NCBI RefSeq assembly: GCF_030253575.1
Contig: NC_080561.1
Span: 8,280,501-8,344,500 of the forward strand
From: Rhododendron vialii
Lineage: Eukaryota; Streptophyta; Magnoliopsida; Ericales; Ericaceae
Length of the DNA stretch: 64,000 bases
Reading direction: 5' to 3'
Below the pieces are notes generated by a model, which saw only the letters and a program-made list of their open reading frames with translations, did no database searches and was not told where the DNA came from. Numbering within the stretch: the first letter of the stretch is position 1; each line of letters opens with the position of its first letter. A program made the translations under genes and the position numbers. Of this stretch, positions 24,712 to 35,724 are shown in pieces.

Positions 24712-25683
24712 TATTTGGATGGGGGATTAGCCCCTGGATATACCAAGCGGCCGGATTACAAATCCTTCCCTTCCTCTTCTCCGGTCTTCAGCTGGCAAAA
24801 ACGGAAGTCAGATTAGAGGTGACTCTGGATTACATATCCACCCGCGGGGTGGATGCGGGTGGATTACCAACGACAAGGGTACCCCCCATCGTTGTTGAAA
24901 GACGAGGTTGCCCTTTTCCATTCCTATTCCTCATGCCTTTTGCTCACTTTTCTTCATCCCACAAACCAGATCAAGAAGAAGAGAGAGAGGAGAGGAGGAG
25001 GTCGCCGATTCAAACTCTAGTGACTCCCCCGCCGTACGTCGACGGTTCCAGTTCTCTACCTCGTCTTCCTTCTTCTTCCTCAGGTATTGTTAAGCTCCAT
25101 TGTTGTAAGGTTTGAACTGTTGGTAGTTTCGCGATCTGAACTCATTCTAGTTTGGCGATTTGAATTTCTATTTATGAAAATTTTTGTATATGTTGGTTTG
25201 TTGAACCTACTACCCACATGGTTAAACTACCATTTACATGATCCAACAATCATCTACCTCCCATTCAACTATGAAGATTTAAAAAAAAAAAACGATATCT
25301 GTTTTTTCATATAAGTTTCATAATAATTGAATTATTTTACAAATATGTTATCTTTTAATCCGTTTTTCTTTAAAAAAAATATTAAGGTTTAAACATTAAT
25401 TACCTAAATTGATTTATTTTTATCCAATTTTTTTGGATAATTATGTATTTATTTTTGTTTTAATTAAATTAACCTATATTACCCATTAAATTAATAAAAT
25501 GAGGGCAATAAAGTCATTTCACATCTTATCCCATCATATCCACCCTCCAAATCCCTCTTCCGAAAAAACCATCCAAATATTGGATTACAAATCTACCTTT
25601 CTTAGGAGGTGGGTCCACCCTTCTTACATATTCATCCTCCTTCTATATCCACTCAAAATCATATCCTCCATCCAAACGGCCCG
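24712..25683. mobile_element. Nonautonomous DNA transposon, about 970 bp
   Basis: The ends carry inverted 'tttggatgggggatta' (24714-24729) and 'tatcctccatccaaa' (25662-25676), a type common in plant MITE-like elements. The interior includes purine-rich DNA and several unconvincing open stretches (24819-25115). It starts about 80 bp after the previous foldback element. No transposase. Confidence 0.45.
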
Positions 25684-26304
25684 TTAGGGTTTGTTTGAAA
25701 CCTGTAGAAAATGAGAAAAATTTCAAAAACGAGTTATCATCTATTGTTTTGGTTTGAGAGGAAAGTGAAGAGAAACTAGCAAAATCAAGTTTTGAGCGCA
25801 CTGAATTTTGCTCTACGTTTTCCTTCTTGATTCTTTCCTTTTCTTTTCTCTTTGCTCCCCTTCTCTCCTCTTCCACAAGTTCCAGACAAAATGTTAAGGT
25901 CACATCCATTTGCTTGAAGTTTTTAGCGACCATTCAACGGTAGTACAGTACACCGTTAAAAATCAACTAGTAATAAAATAGTTGTTTCTATCATCAATGA
26001 ATGTTTTAAAAGTGCCGAGTTTAATGTCTTAACATGCTTCATTTTTTATGCACATGGCTAGCGATTGATTTTATTTCAAAGTGATAACCAAAGTTTGTCT
26101 CACAATTTACTCATTTTATAATGTCTTCGATCTAAGGTATGCATCAAACACGCAAATTTTATCCTCAATTGTTATTCTTCCCGTCAAAAATAATATCGAA
26201 AGAAGATAGGGCAGAGTATCTGTGGTTGCGATGGCAAAATGGTAACTTTTTGTGTCGTTTGGGGTGGGTAATCAAATGTTGATTTTGGTTACAGAAAGTC
26301 TACT

Positions 26305-26659
26305 GGCACAGCAAATCTTTGCACAGATTTCTAAATGGGGTCCACCACGGGTCTCACACAAGTGATTCGAGCCGTTCATTATATTTAAAATATTTTTTCA
26401 AGGGCCCTTGCGATAAATGGGCTCAATCCGATACCTATAAGTACTTGATCTAATCGTCTAACTTTTCATTCTCTAAAAATCCGAATGAAAAGTTAGATGA
26501 TTATCAAGCACTTATAGGTATCGGATTGAGCTGAATTTTATGTGGGGACCCTTGAAAAAATGTTTTAAACATAATGAACTGCTCGGATCACTTGTGTGGG
26601 ACCCGTAGTGGGCCTCACATAAAAATTTGTGTACAATCTGTGCATAGATTTGCTGTGCC
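26305..26659. mobile_element. Foldback MITE, family A copy 1
   Basis: Perfect 14-bp terminal inverted repeats (GGCACAGCAAATCT) enclose a nearly complete palindrome. Arms share 'cacgggtctcacacaagtga', 'gccgttcatta', 'acctataagtacttg' and 'aacttttcattc', with the centre near 26480. A second member is at 41238-41615. Confidence 0.85.
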
Positions 26660-26834
26660 TGAAGACTGGTTCTTTTGGTTAACAGGTTGAAAAGGATGTC
26701 GGACCATGGGCTTGGGTAACATGGTAATTTATCTTCTCTGGTAGTTCATTTTAAAGATAAATTTTGGCCAAAAATAAAAACTTTAGCGGAACGGGACAAG
26801 ATACATGTACATTTATTGCCCCATGTACATTTCG

Positions 26835-27045
26835 AGCTCGGCTCGTTTAGACTTGAGAGCCAAGCCCTTAACGAGCCGAACTTAATCATTTACTAAACAT
26901 GTTTCTCTTAAAGAGCCGAGCTTTTGTCAAACGGGCCGAGCTCCACTCAGCTCGTTTACTAAACGAGCCGAAAACTCGAACCCGAGCTAAGCTCGTTTAC
27001 CAAACGAGCGTTAACGAGTCGAGCCGAGCACGCGAGCTGCTCAAT
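26835..27045. repeat. Degenerate tandem 'aacgagccgagct' repeat
   Basis: Imperfect repeats of gagccgagct/aacgagc fill about 200 bp and occur in both orientations. A weaker version lies at 10825-10985 ('accgagtcgaac', 'accgagtctaaagctc'). This type is common in plant genomes as part of transposable elements. No coding potential. Confidence 0.6.
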
Positions 27046-27052
27046 TCATTTA

Positions 27053-27183
27053 GGGAAAATGACGGCCAAGGACGTGTTGTAATAATAATACTCGCCAAGG
27101 ACACTTTCAGCAATAACAAATGTTCTTAACTTATCCTTAGCGGGTATTAATTATCAAAATACGTCCTGAACTGTCATTTTTCC
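27053..27183. mobile_element. Short MITE, family B copy 2
   Basis: Inverted ends gggaaaatgacgg and ctgtcatttttcc enclose 'gcgggtattaattatcaaaa'. It is related to the copy at 11645-11775. Confidence 0.6.
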
Positions 27184-27789
27184 ATTCATTTACAGCATTC
27201 CCTTGTTACCCCCCTTCGATCGGTCCGGATCAAAGGAGACTTGGCCTATAAACCAATCCCTCAAAGAATTGTTCATGGAATTATTATTGATGAGATTGTC
27301 CAGACCATATTTCCGATTATCATCCCGAATGTTCATTATTATGAGAAAAACATTTTTACGGCAGAGCTATGAAAATAATTTGCCGCGCTTAATCGCGCGC
27401 ATTCAAATGTCTTTTGGATGGTCCGGATTTTGAAAAAACTATTTACTAGACGAATTTAACTCTTCGCACAATTTTTTTTTTTAAAATTCGGACTATTAAT
27501 TGCCGAAACAGACGTCTGAAATTGCGTGGAGCCGTAAATAAGTTATTATGTGCCCTGTTATACTCAATGTACGAGGTACGTACGTAGTAGTAGATCCACG
27601 AACTTAATTAACATTTTCAAAACGTTAAGTGCCAAGATCTGCAATCAACAAGAATATTTGATTCTGCTTCTAGTTAATTTTAAATTCTTCAATTATGTAC
27701 AAAATCTCCGAAAAATTCGTCCTGGAAAAAAGGAAAACAAAACAACAAAATTGGAATTTACAGGTAGCAAACAAAATCAAAATCGCTAT

Positions 27790-28536
27790 TTACACTCCAA
27801 AAATAGGTGAAGCACATTGGGTTCTACTTGACACGCCACGACACGACAATGGTGATGAATGCTTCTTCCTCTTCTTCGGGCGTTCTTCTTTTTCCAGATC
27901 TTCCACAAATTCAACGTCGGCCAATCTCTTAAATGATCTTGATTTCCCAGAATAATATCTCGACAATCCTCTCCTGCGCTCAACAGCGAAGAGAGAGATT
28001 AGGGGCCGAACAGAGAGAGATTCATGTTGTTGCTTGCAATCATCATTAACAATAATTGTTACGAAGATCCAATGAAACAAATAGAGGGAAAATGCTAAAA
28101 TTAATAAGTTGAAAATTATGATTTATTTTCATTTTTAGTGCTCTTTTACCAAAGTGAGCGTATATATTTTTCCGATTCAAAACTGCATTTTGTTGTTTGC
28201 GATCAATTATTACCAGTGTGTTCGGAATTGTCCTATGAAACAAATAACGGAAAAAGATGCTAAAAAACGTTGAAAATTTTGGTCCATTTTTTTCATTTCT
28301 ATTACCCTTTCATCAAATTGAGTTTATATTTTCGCGATCTTCCTCGGTTTGAAAGGATAAAAACAATTCAACCAAAACTCAAAAAAAAGCACACAAAAAA
28401 AAAAAAAAATTGAAACCAAAGGAAAAGTGTCCGAAAGGGAGACAAATACAAAGAAGAAAATATCTTACTTCTGTGGTAGATTGATCTTCAGTGTATCCAT
28501 GTCAAAGGTCCTCATGTTATCGGTTTCTTTCTCCAT
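27790..28536 (-). CDS. Small OXIDATIVE STRESS 3-like protein
   Basis: Two exons (minus): 28536-28469 and 27973-27790, phase 2 junction, 83 aa. The second exon begins with the family signature 'RGLSRYYSGKSRSFKRLADVEFVEDL', recognisable from OXS3-type proteins ('GLSKYY.GKSRSFTSLADV..VEDL'). A basic cluster (KKRKK, about residue 54) suggests nuclear localisation. OXS3 relatives affect tolerance to oxidative and heavy-metal stress; their biochemical role is unclear. The protein is short compared with many family members and lacks the long acidic N-terminus, so it is a minimal member. The leader contains a 54-bp GA/CT microsatellite directly upstream of the ATG. Confidence 0.72.
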
Positions 28537-28540
28537 ATGC

Positions 28541-28543
<3 letters not shown>

Positions 28544-28597
<54 letters not shown>
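28544..28597. repeat. GA/CT microsatellite, about 27 units, in OXS3-like leader
   Basis: An uninterrupted GA run just upstream of the ATG at 28536, followed by a second shorter run at 28627-28647. It reads CT on the transcribed strand. Confidence 0.95.
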
Positions 28598-28600
<3 letters not shown>

Positions 28601-29139
28601 TAGATGTTGATGGTGAGAGTTGAGAGAAAGAGAGAGAGAGAGAGAGATATGAGGAGTGAGGAGGATAATGCATGTGGAGAAGATATATATAGAGGGTTGG
28701 TTATGAATGGGTAAGAGAGCTTGTGGAAGTAACGGTTGGATATAATGGGGGCAATGAGGATAAGTGTTCACACGTCATGGGCAGAATGTTAAGCACAAGA
28801 ATTTGGAAACGTGAACCCCAAGTTGTGAAATTATTCACGATAGTCTGGAGCACCATCACGTGTTACATTTTCGAATTCACAACTAAGTGTATGAACCCTA
28901 CATAAATGTGTGGTTCTAAGGGGGTCTGAACTATTGAATAATAATTACTTAGTAGTGCTCCTAAACTACTGAATACTTACTCCCAAGGATAAGAATGGGG
29001 CAGAGGGAATTAAGGCCGGGGTCACGTGCTCCCTGGATTTTTATTTTCACCTACAACCTTTTTTTTTATACAACCTACTCAAAAAATGTTGGAGGAAATT
29101 GAAAATTTTGGGTGTTGGGCTTATTGTCTATTGTGTTGT

Positions 29140-29440
29140 CGTGGATTTCTAATGAAATCAATAGACCCTTTCAAGAATTAAATGCTTATTTCATCGAAGC
29201 AAATGGCGAATTGGCATGTTTTGAATCCATCCAACTTATTTTCTAGCTTTTTGAAGTAAAAATTGAACAATCGAATGCGAAACCAAATGAAAGATGGTTG
29301 AGCAATGACTTGGTGAAATACATAGAGCGAGATGTTTTTAATGGGTTTGGTAAGACGAAGCCATCATTCAGAACTTCTAAAAGATGAAAACTCACCGGGT
29401 CAGTTGTAAAGAAATTTAGCGACGAATATTTACTCTTTTG
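29140..29440 (+). pseudogene. Degenerate hAT/TTF-type transposase C-terminal fragment
   Basis: One frame (29146-29233) reads 'INRPFQELNAYFIEANGELACF', and another (29282-29386) reads 'WLSNDLVKYIERDVFNGF'. These resemble, in order, the C-terminal blocks of plant TTF-type zinc-finger hAT transposases ('LQELN.RF.EVNTELL', 'LVTYIERDIF..I'). Stops interrupt both. No ends or target duplication were found. The call is based on pattern memory only. Confidence 0.45.
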
Positions 29441-29559
29441 CTTATGTTGGAAGCTTTTGTGCCTAATGGAGAATGTTTGTACTTTTGTGTTTAGTACTCC
29501 GTATTTCTTTATTATATTTTACGATAATTTTTTTTATTTACTGTAAAAAGGTGTTCCTC

Positions 29560-29770
29560 TTAATGAAATTCCTTATAAACTTAGGAGTGGTTAAAGTTTC
29601 AGACTTATGAGTTCGTTTCCTTATAAACTCTCAGGTGATATTAATTTCTTGGACCAACTTATACAGAGCTTTGGTTTGCTTTTAATTTGGACCCTGAAAA
29701 GTCTTGGCCGGTGAAATTAGTCCATCCAAATTAAGTCGAGGTGCATGTAGTTGACCCGAACACCTAAATG
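29560..29770 (+). mobile_element. Au-like SINE remnant
   Basis: The 3' part 'aaattagtccatccaaatta' followed by gtcgaggtgcatg and gacccgaacacc matches the Au SINE 3' end with many changes. It is the most diverged of the four copies. Confidence 0.5.
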
Positions 29771-29962
29771 GTAAAGAAAAGAATTTTGCAACGTTTTAAT
29801 CGGGGGTAGACAAATCGCATGTCTTTTTTTAATTTTTTTACCTTTTTCGGATTTGGATGAATGAAGACACACACATCCACATCCTTATCTAAACTACACT
29901 CACTCTTGTTCGTTGATCTATAACTCACCCTTTTTACCCTTTTTGAAGCCTTCTCTTTCCAA

Positions 29963-29968
<6 letters not shown>

Positions 29969-30003
<35 letters not shown>
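29969..30003. repeat. CT microsatellite
   Basis: About 17 CT units on the plus strand, with no adjacent gene start that I can recognise. Confidence 0.9.
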
Positions 30004-30006
<3 letters not shown>

Positions 30007-30369
30007 ACAATATGGGACGTTGGTTCTCTTCTTTCATTGGTGGTTGACAACAAAAGGTGCCAAACACCGTCCATGTGGAATTGGTTTGGACCCATCTCTC
30101 CGAGTTCTTATTCTTATTTGTTTCTAATCCTGCCATGCTTTTGAAAATTAAATAAGTCTAGAAAAGAAGATATCTGTTTAATTTTTTCTTTTTTTATCAT
30201 CGGCAAAGGAAAATTTTAGCATCTTAGTATAGAAATATGGCATCAGAGTAGGTAGGAATTATGGAGATTTGAATCTAAGTATTGAGCGAGGAACTCTGAG
30301 TACTTACCCATTGAAACCAATCACTTGGTGGTAGAGATCCTTCTCATATGTAATTGGAGGAGTTCTGGT

Positions 30370-30580
30370 TGGTGCTTTGCAGTGAGGTTCACTGCACAGC
30401 CCTATGTTGCGCACCTCCGAGCTGTCGGATCGTGTATCCGACGGCTCGTATCTCATCTCGGCAACCAATGATCGAGAGCCATTTATTGCTGAGATGAGAT
30501 CCGAGCCATCGGATGCACGATCCAACGGCTTAAAGGTACTCAGCACGGTGCTGCACACACCACTACACAGCACCATCCCC
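30370..30580. repeat. Foldback element with about 50-bp arms
   Basis: 'gtcggatcgtgtatccgacg' continuing through gctcgtatctcatctcgg (30421-30461) is inverted at 30487-30532. A short unpaired loop around 30465-30485 separates the arms, and outer arms with 'gcacagc/gctgtg' extend the pairing. Probably a MITE; a transcript would form a strong hairpin. Confidence 0.65.
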
Positions 30581-31387
30581 AATTCGATGGGTGCTTCCCA
30601 ACAAGTTCAGCACCGACAATGTAAATGGCACATTGAGTGTCCATGCATATAGCCAGAGCACGTTGATGAATCAAAGAAAGAAAAGGAAAAAACGAGAAGG
30701 AGAGCAAGAACGGAAGCAGCTTCACAGACGGAGAAAGACGAGCTGTGCACGATTTGGATACGCGTAAACCCTTATGTATATGCTGCACGCGTATAGAATT
30801 CAATCTCTTATCTAAATCCATGGGAAGAGAGAGAACAATTTACTGTATAAGCAAAATAACGGTTACGACCTCCGCTTACTTTGATACAACCTCCGTCTAC
30901 TGCTCTCTCTATTCCTTATTGTGTTCTAACAGCCTCGGCCTTCCGCTTCCGTGAGAAGGCCCTATTCAATAACTTTGGGAGATTAACAGTACATACAAGA
31001 CGTCTCAAAACACTTACTTTGTCGCTGAACAGAAAGAGAGGAGAAGCACAGTCCAGGAAATCAAGTACACGAAAACAAATGAACCGTGTGAATCTGGACG
31101 GTTCATTTGTTTCCGTGGACAATTTCATGTACTGGATTTCCTGCATCCCAACACTTTTGGAACAAAATAGATAAACTGTTCTCCCTATGTTCAAGTACCA
31201 AACACCAACACATAACCATAAACCACCAAGCAATAGAGAAATATGTAGCAGAGAAAATGAAAGAGAGAAATTGGGTTGGGTTTCCTGTTTTGGGTTTTGG
31301 TGAGTGAAAACCTTTTGTAATTTCCCCATAGTAAAATCCGCTACCCGGGGAGTAGGCGATTGCCTAACCACGTAACTGTGGTTGTCT

Positions 31388-31650
31388 TACCATCAGGGGT
31401 GATAGCCTAGTTGGTCAAGGCCTACTCCTGTTGGGTTTGGGTGAGGTAGGAGGTACCAAGTTCAAGTTATGCCAGCGGTGCCCCTCAAATTTGGTCATTC
31501 TCCTCTGTCCGGCTTTGGCCCGCTAGCCCTTGGTGGGACGGTAGTTGCTATGACTCTCTGGTCCCTCTTGGGATCCGCTGCTGGTCTAGAGTCCCTATGG
31601 TCACGCCCAGGGGAGAGTTGCTATGCCCGGTTTAGCTTAGCAAAAAAAAA
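31388..31650 (+). mobile_element. tRNA-derived SINE with 13-bp target duplication
   Basis: The element is flanked by the identical 13-mer actgtggttgtct (31375-31387 and 31651-31663). Box A (gatagcctagttggtcaagg, 31399-31418) and box B-like 'agttcaagtt' (about 31459) show an RNA polymerase III promoter of tRNA origin. The 3' end is an A-tract. Length is about 260 bp. The intact target duplication indicates a fairly recent insertion. It is distinct from the Au-like fragments. Confidence 0.88.
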
Positions 31651-31990
31651 ACTGTGGTTGTCTCTATGTTTGGGTGTCTGCGTGCGTATGTTTCTGGGTG
31701 TCCTTGGGCATCGCACGCATAACATAGAGAGACAGAGAAAAAAATTAACCTACAATAGGAGAACTGTGCTTTTCATTACATAGAAAATGCTGTTCTAGGA
31801 ACCTTTGATTTTGTCACAGTGAAAGCAACCACCACCACCTCACTCAAAGTGGAAGAAACACAAAAAACCAATGCCCCCACCACATGAAGTTTTTAAGTAT
31901 GTATATACATCTATATATGTCTCTATATAGTTATGTCATGATTTATCGCGAAGTCGTAGAAGAAGTAAATCAAGTCGAGAATTCAGGACT

Positions 31991-34900
31991 TCATCTCCCG
32001 TTAATGGCAGCGAAGTGGGCAAACATCGCCGTCCCGGAGTGCTCATCGATGACCGGAACCTCAGCCGGGGGAACAACGGCGCCAGTGGCACTTGCTGTGT
32101 TTGCCTTGTTATCAACCGGGGCAACAACAGCGGCAGCGGCACTTGCTGCGTTTGCTTTGTTGTTCTCGTCCTCCTCGGCTGCCTTGCCCTCTAAGGAGGC
32201 CTCTTGCAATTGCAAAGCATGCTCCAGATTCCACAGCACGTCGCCCATGGTTGGCCTATCGACACCGTATTCTGCCAAACACTTCTCTGCTGCCTCGGCA
32301 AACTTGTTCATCGATTCCGGGTTGATGGCCCCGGCGAGGCTCGGGTCCATGATCTTTTCCAGCAACCCCTTTCGCTTCCACTGCATCGCCCACTCTGCTA
32401 AGTTCACCTGTCAAAGACGGACGCAGAACTTTATTCGAAGCATACGATATATAGGCGCAAACCGATATAATTTAAGGGCGAGTTTAGACTAAAGGTGCAT
32501 CTTTTCGCTTTTCGTCAAAAGTTTTGGGATCAATGATTCTTATCGTTCGGAAAGTATCATACAGGTATTGAATATGAATCGAAGTTGAAAAAAGTTTAGA
32601 GACGAACAAAGAGAGTACTAGACAGTTACCTGTTCTCTTGGCAGGGCGGGATTGAGAGCGGGTCGAGCGCACAAAACCTCCAACAACACCACTCCGAACG
32701 AGTATACGTCCGACTTGTCCGTCAGTTGTTGCTTCCTGAAGTACTCCGGGTCGAGGTACCCGAAACTCCCCTTGACCGCGGTGCTGACGTGAGTTTGCCC
32801 CGAGCCGTTAGCAGCCCCGTCCTTGGACAACCCGAAATCGGCCATTTTGGCAACGAAGTTGTCGTCCAGCAGAATGTTTGTGGTCTTCACATCGCGGTGG
32901 ATGATCCCCTGCGCTGACCCCGTGTGGAGGTAATGCAGCCCCCGAGCCGACCCGATGCATATTTCCAACCTTTTTTTCCAGGACATTGGAGGGAGGTTTT
33001 TGCCGTATAGGTGGTCCCTGAGTGGCCCGTTCGACATGAACTCGTAAACGAGGATCATTTCCTCATTTTCGTCACAGTAACCAATTAAGGACACCAAATG
33101 ACGGTGCCTCAGCTTCGATAGCATCTGAATCTCCGTTTGGAACTCGTTTATACCTTGTTCTGACTGTGGGTTTCCGCGCTTGACAGCGACTTGTATTCCA
33201 TCGTCAATCTCCCCGATATAAACGTTGCCAAATCCACCAACGCCTATCACCGCGTTGGGGTCCCAGTTCTTTGTCGCCTCGCTTAATTCTGCGAAAGAGA
33301 AGTACCGGCCTAGCCCCGTTGTCGATGAAAAGAATTGGCTCTTTTTAGACCCCATTGAGTTCTTGCTGTTCATGAAACTATTGTCGCCGGCGTGGAGTGG
33401 AAGTAGCCACGACGAGAACGAATTCCTCTTTTGCCAGTCATGAGGCCTTTTCTGCCACTTGACAGCGACGGCACCCAGCCCCACAAAGGCTCCGAACATC
33501 ATCGCGAACCCTACCGCAGCCACCGTGACTTTGTTAACGCCACCCCTGGCAGTCTTCCCGTCCACGCCAAACTCGCCATCAAGACTATTAACCGAGTTGT
33601 TCATTTTCAAAACCTCAATGCCATTAAGAAGCGCGTTTATCGCTCCTGTCCCTTGTGTCCACGGGCCAATCTGGATACTCAGGGGGGTAGAAACCATGGT
33701 GGAGTTCACAACGAAATCTTTGTAATACGCAGTTGCCAAACCACCGGTGAGGGTGGACAAATCAATCCCAGAAATGGCCGTCTTTCCATTGATGAACACG
33801 TTGAAGTAAAGGTCGTTGAGCGAATCGGATATTATGTCGCAGAAATGGAGACGGACCAAGTACTGGTACGACAAATCAATGTCCAAATTCCATGTTACAT
33901 TGAAGTTGGGGCTTTTGGTGTTTGCATTGGCCATCTCCACGGCGGAAGCATACACAGATTGCGGTGCTATCAGCCGTGAACCACCTGTTGGGTATTTAGC
34001 AGTAAAACTCTTAAGCATTAAACCAGCACAATCACAACGAATCGACGAAACAAATGAACTGCAGGAATGAAGAAATTTTTTGCAGTACCGTACTACCGTG
34101 CATATCAAATAGCGTAGGGATAGAAAAATAAGGTCTTTGACACCGATGTGAGGATCAAGGAGATGGTATTCTAAAGCCGTATCCGTTCCCTTCATACAAA
34201 TTGAATAATGCTTCAACGTGAAACTTATGAATCCACAATTCTCGTGCTTCACAATCGGTCCATCTTCCACCGATTGTGAACCACGAGAATAGCTTGGACC
34301 AATTGTGAAGCACGAGAATAGCTTGTGAGAGGTCATGTATTTGCACACAAAAAAATGCCCTTTGATAGTTTGTTTGGAGTTTCCCAAGCAGTGCTAAAAC
34401 AACAAAAGCCAACCAATCCAACCCCAACCACCATACTTTAAACTTAAAATCCATACCCCCCTATTGAGTGTGTAAATCTTGATTCGCTTCGGATTGCGAC
34501 GAGAATCAGTTTGACAACGCCTTCCAAAACCTAAATACGAGTATTCCGGTTTTTGGTGATGTAAAACCTATGATAACAATATGCTATATGCAGTCGATGT
34601 AACCGTACATACAAGGTAAAAACGGGGGGTGAGCCGTGCAGGTATCCAATTACCCAGTTAGAGAACCACGTAAATTTTTTCGCGCATTCTTTGTGAATCC
34701 TAGAATGATTTATTCTTTGTGCAATTAGTGTGTTGGTTTGGGTGGAATCCTCAGCAAACCACAAGATCTTGGAATACAAATTCTTAGTTTTGATAAAAGG
34801 AAAAAACACATGACTATTCCTTGAAAACAATCTAACTTTTGCAACTTTATTTTACACACCTTCGGGATACTTGATGGCAGAAGGATCAACAGACACATTC

Positions 34901-35724
34901 TGACACATCTGCTTGGGCGCTTGGTACTGCAAATCGGGCATCCACGTCCTGCCCAACGAGTCGTTTCGCGACGTGATTTCAGGGCCACCAACGTTCAACC
35001 TATACACGGTTTCGTAAGATTGAATCCCCATGTCATTGTATTGGGCAACGGGAAACAGAGTCGAACCCGTTTCGGTTATCAACAAATCAGGTGCAGAAAC
35101 CACCTCAATCCCATTGATAAACGCCGGAGCCCCCTTCACAGGTTGAAATTTCAACGAAAAACGCTCAGTCGTCACGTTGATGAGGTACTCTTTGAAGAAC
35201 CAACTTGTGTTACTACCCACATTGAATTCGTGGAGGAGGACTAGATTATCGGTTGTTAACGTGAACTTTGCGTCAAAGAGATTGTAATCTGTGGTTTTGA
35301 AGGGGTAGAAATGGAGGCGAATCCAATGCCAACCAGGTCGAGAAATGTGGAAGCTGTAGGTAGCCGTTTCGGTGAAAATCCTAGCTGAGAGATAAACAGG
35401 AGAGGGGACATCTGCCGAGGGGACAGAGACGAGAATGTCTTTGCCTTGTGAGGAGAAGTATTTTCCGGAGCTTTGGTCCGACAAGAACTGCCTGCCGTCA
35501 GAATGTGTGGTTTGGGCATTTGAGCCGCAGTCGATCAGGTAGTTGTCCTGTGGGGTATAGGAAACCGCGGCCGAGGAGGCCGTCGCAGCCGAGACAGCGG
35601 TGATTGCGGCGGAGACGAAGGAAAAAACCAGGAGGAGGGTTGCCATTGGTGAGGAGAAAAATGAGGAGGAAAAAAGAGAGAGAATTGGGTTGGTTTGGAA
35701 TAATCCTCTTGGTTTGTTTTCCAT
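31991..35724 (-). CDS. CrRLK1L malectin-like receptor kinase (At5g24010-like)
   Basis: Exons (minus): 35724-34860, 33984-32630, 32407-31991; 878 aa from the first Met, or 852 from the Met at 35646, where a hydrophobic signal peptide starts. The tandem malectin-like ectodomain begins with 'YTPQDNYLIDCGS'. A transmembrane helix lies at about 440-462. The Ser/Thr kinase shows the Gly loop 'GVGGFGNVY' (about 536), VAVKR lysine, catalytic HRDVKTTN (about 652), DFG (about 671) and 'GSFGYLDPEY'. It is an RD kinase with all catalytic residues. CrRLK1L proteins (FERONIA, THESEUS, HERCULES) sense cell-wall state and RALF peptides; this one is closest by memory to At5g24010. An intron after 'LPREQ' splits the kinase, and the C-terminus has an Ala-rich imperfect repeat. 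Confidence 0.93.
33985..34859 (-). other. Intron 1 of the CrRLK1L gene, with hairpin
   Basis: This 875-bp intron splits a Gly codon between the two malectin-like halves (donor GGTGTG, acceptor CAACAG). It contains an inverted repeat 'attctcgtgcttcacaatcg / cgattgtgaaccacgagaat' (34238-34291), and 'cacgagaatagctt' occurs again just after it. Nothing else is recognisable. Confidence 0.7.

Larger units (their letters stand above)
22280..27789. other. Intergenic region between the DRD1-like and OXS3-like genes
   Basis: Apart from the putative leader exon, I see no convincing gene. Foldback and inverted-repeat elements are listed separately (24247-24631, 24712-25683, 26305-26659, 27053-27183). 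The open stretch at 23585-23944 is low-complexity, basic and unlike any family I know. 25700-26300 and 27190-27780 show nothing definite. Confidence 0.55.
28650..31990. other. Intergenic region with TE fragments
   Basis: I find no supported gene. It holds hAT transposase remnants (29140-29440), an Au-like SINE (29560-29770), a CT microsatellite (29969-30003), a foldback (30370-30580) and a SINE with target duplication (31388-31650). The open stretch at 30916-31371 (minus, 151 codons) has no family resemblance. Confidence 0.55.

Noticed and set aside
24819-25115. Captured gene fragment inside the 970-bp element
   Set aside because: The frame is Ser/Glu/Arg-rich from purine repeats and matches nothing I know; kept only as TE interior.
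30916-31371. 151-codon minus-strand open stretch as a gene
   Set aside because: Low-complexity, no recognisable domain, no splice partner, and it overlaps TE-rich intergenic DNA.
32618-34387. A 589-aa receptor kinase starting at 34387
   Set aside because: The N-terminal 130 residues are intron 1 read through. Splice sites at 34860/33984 join the upstream malectin exon in phase.
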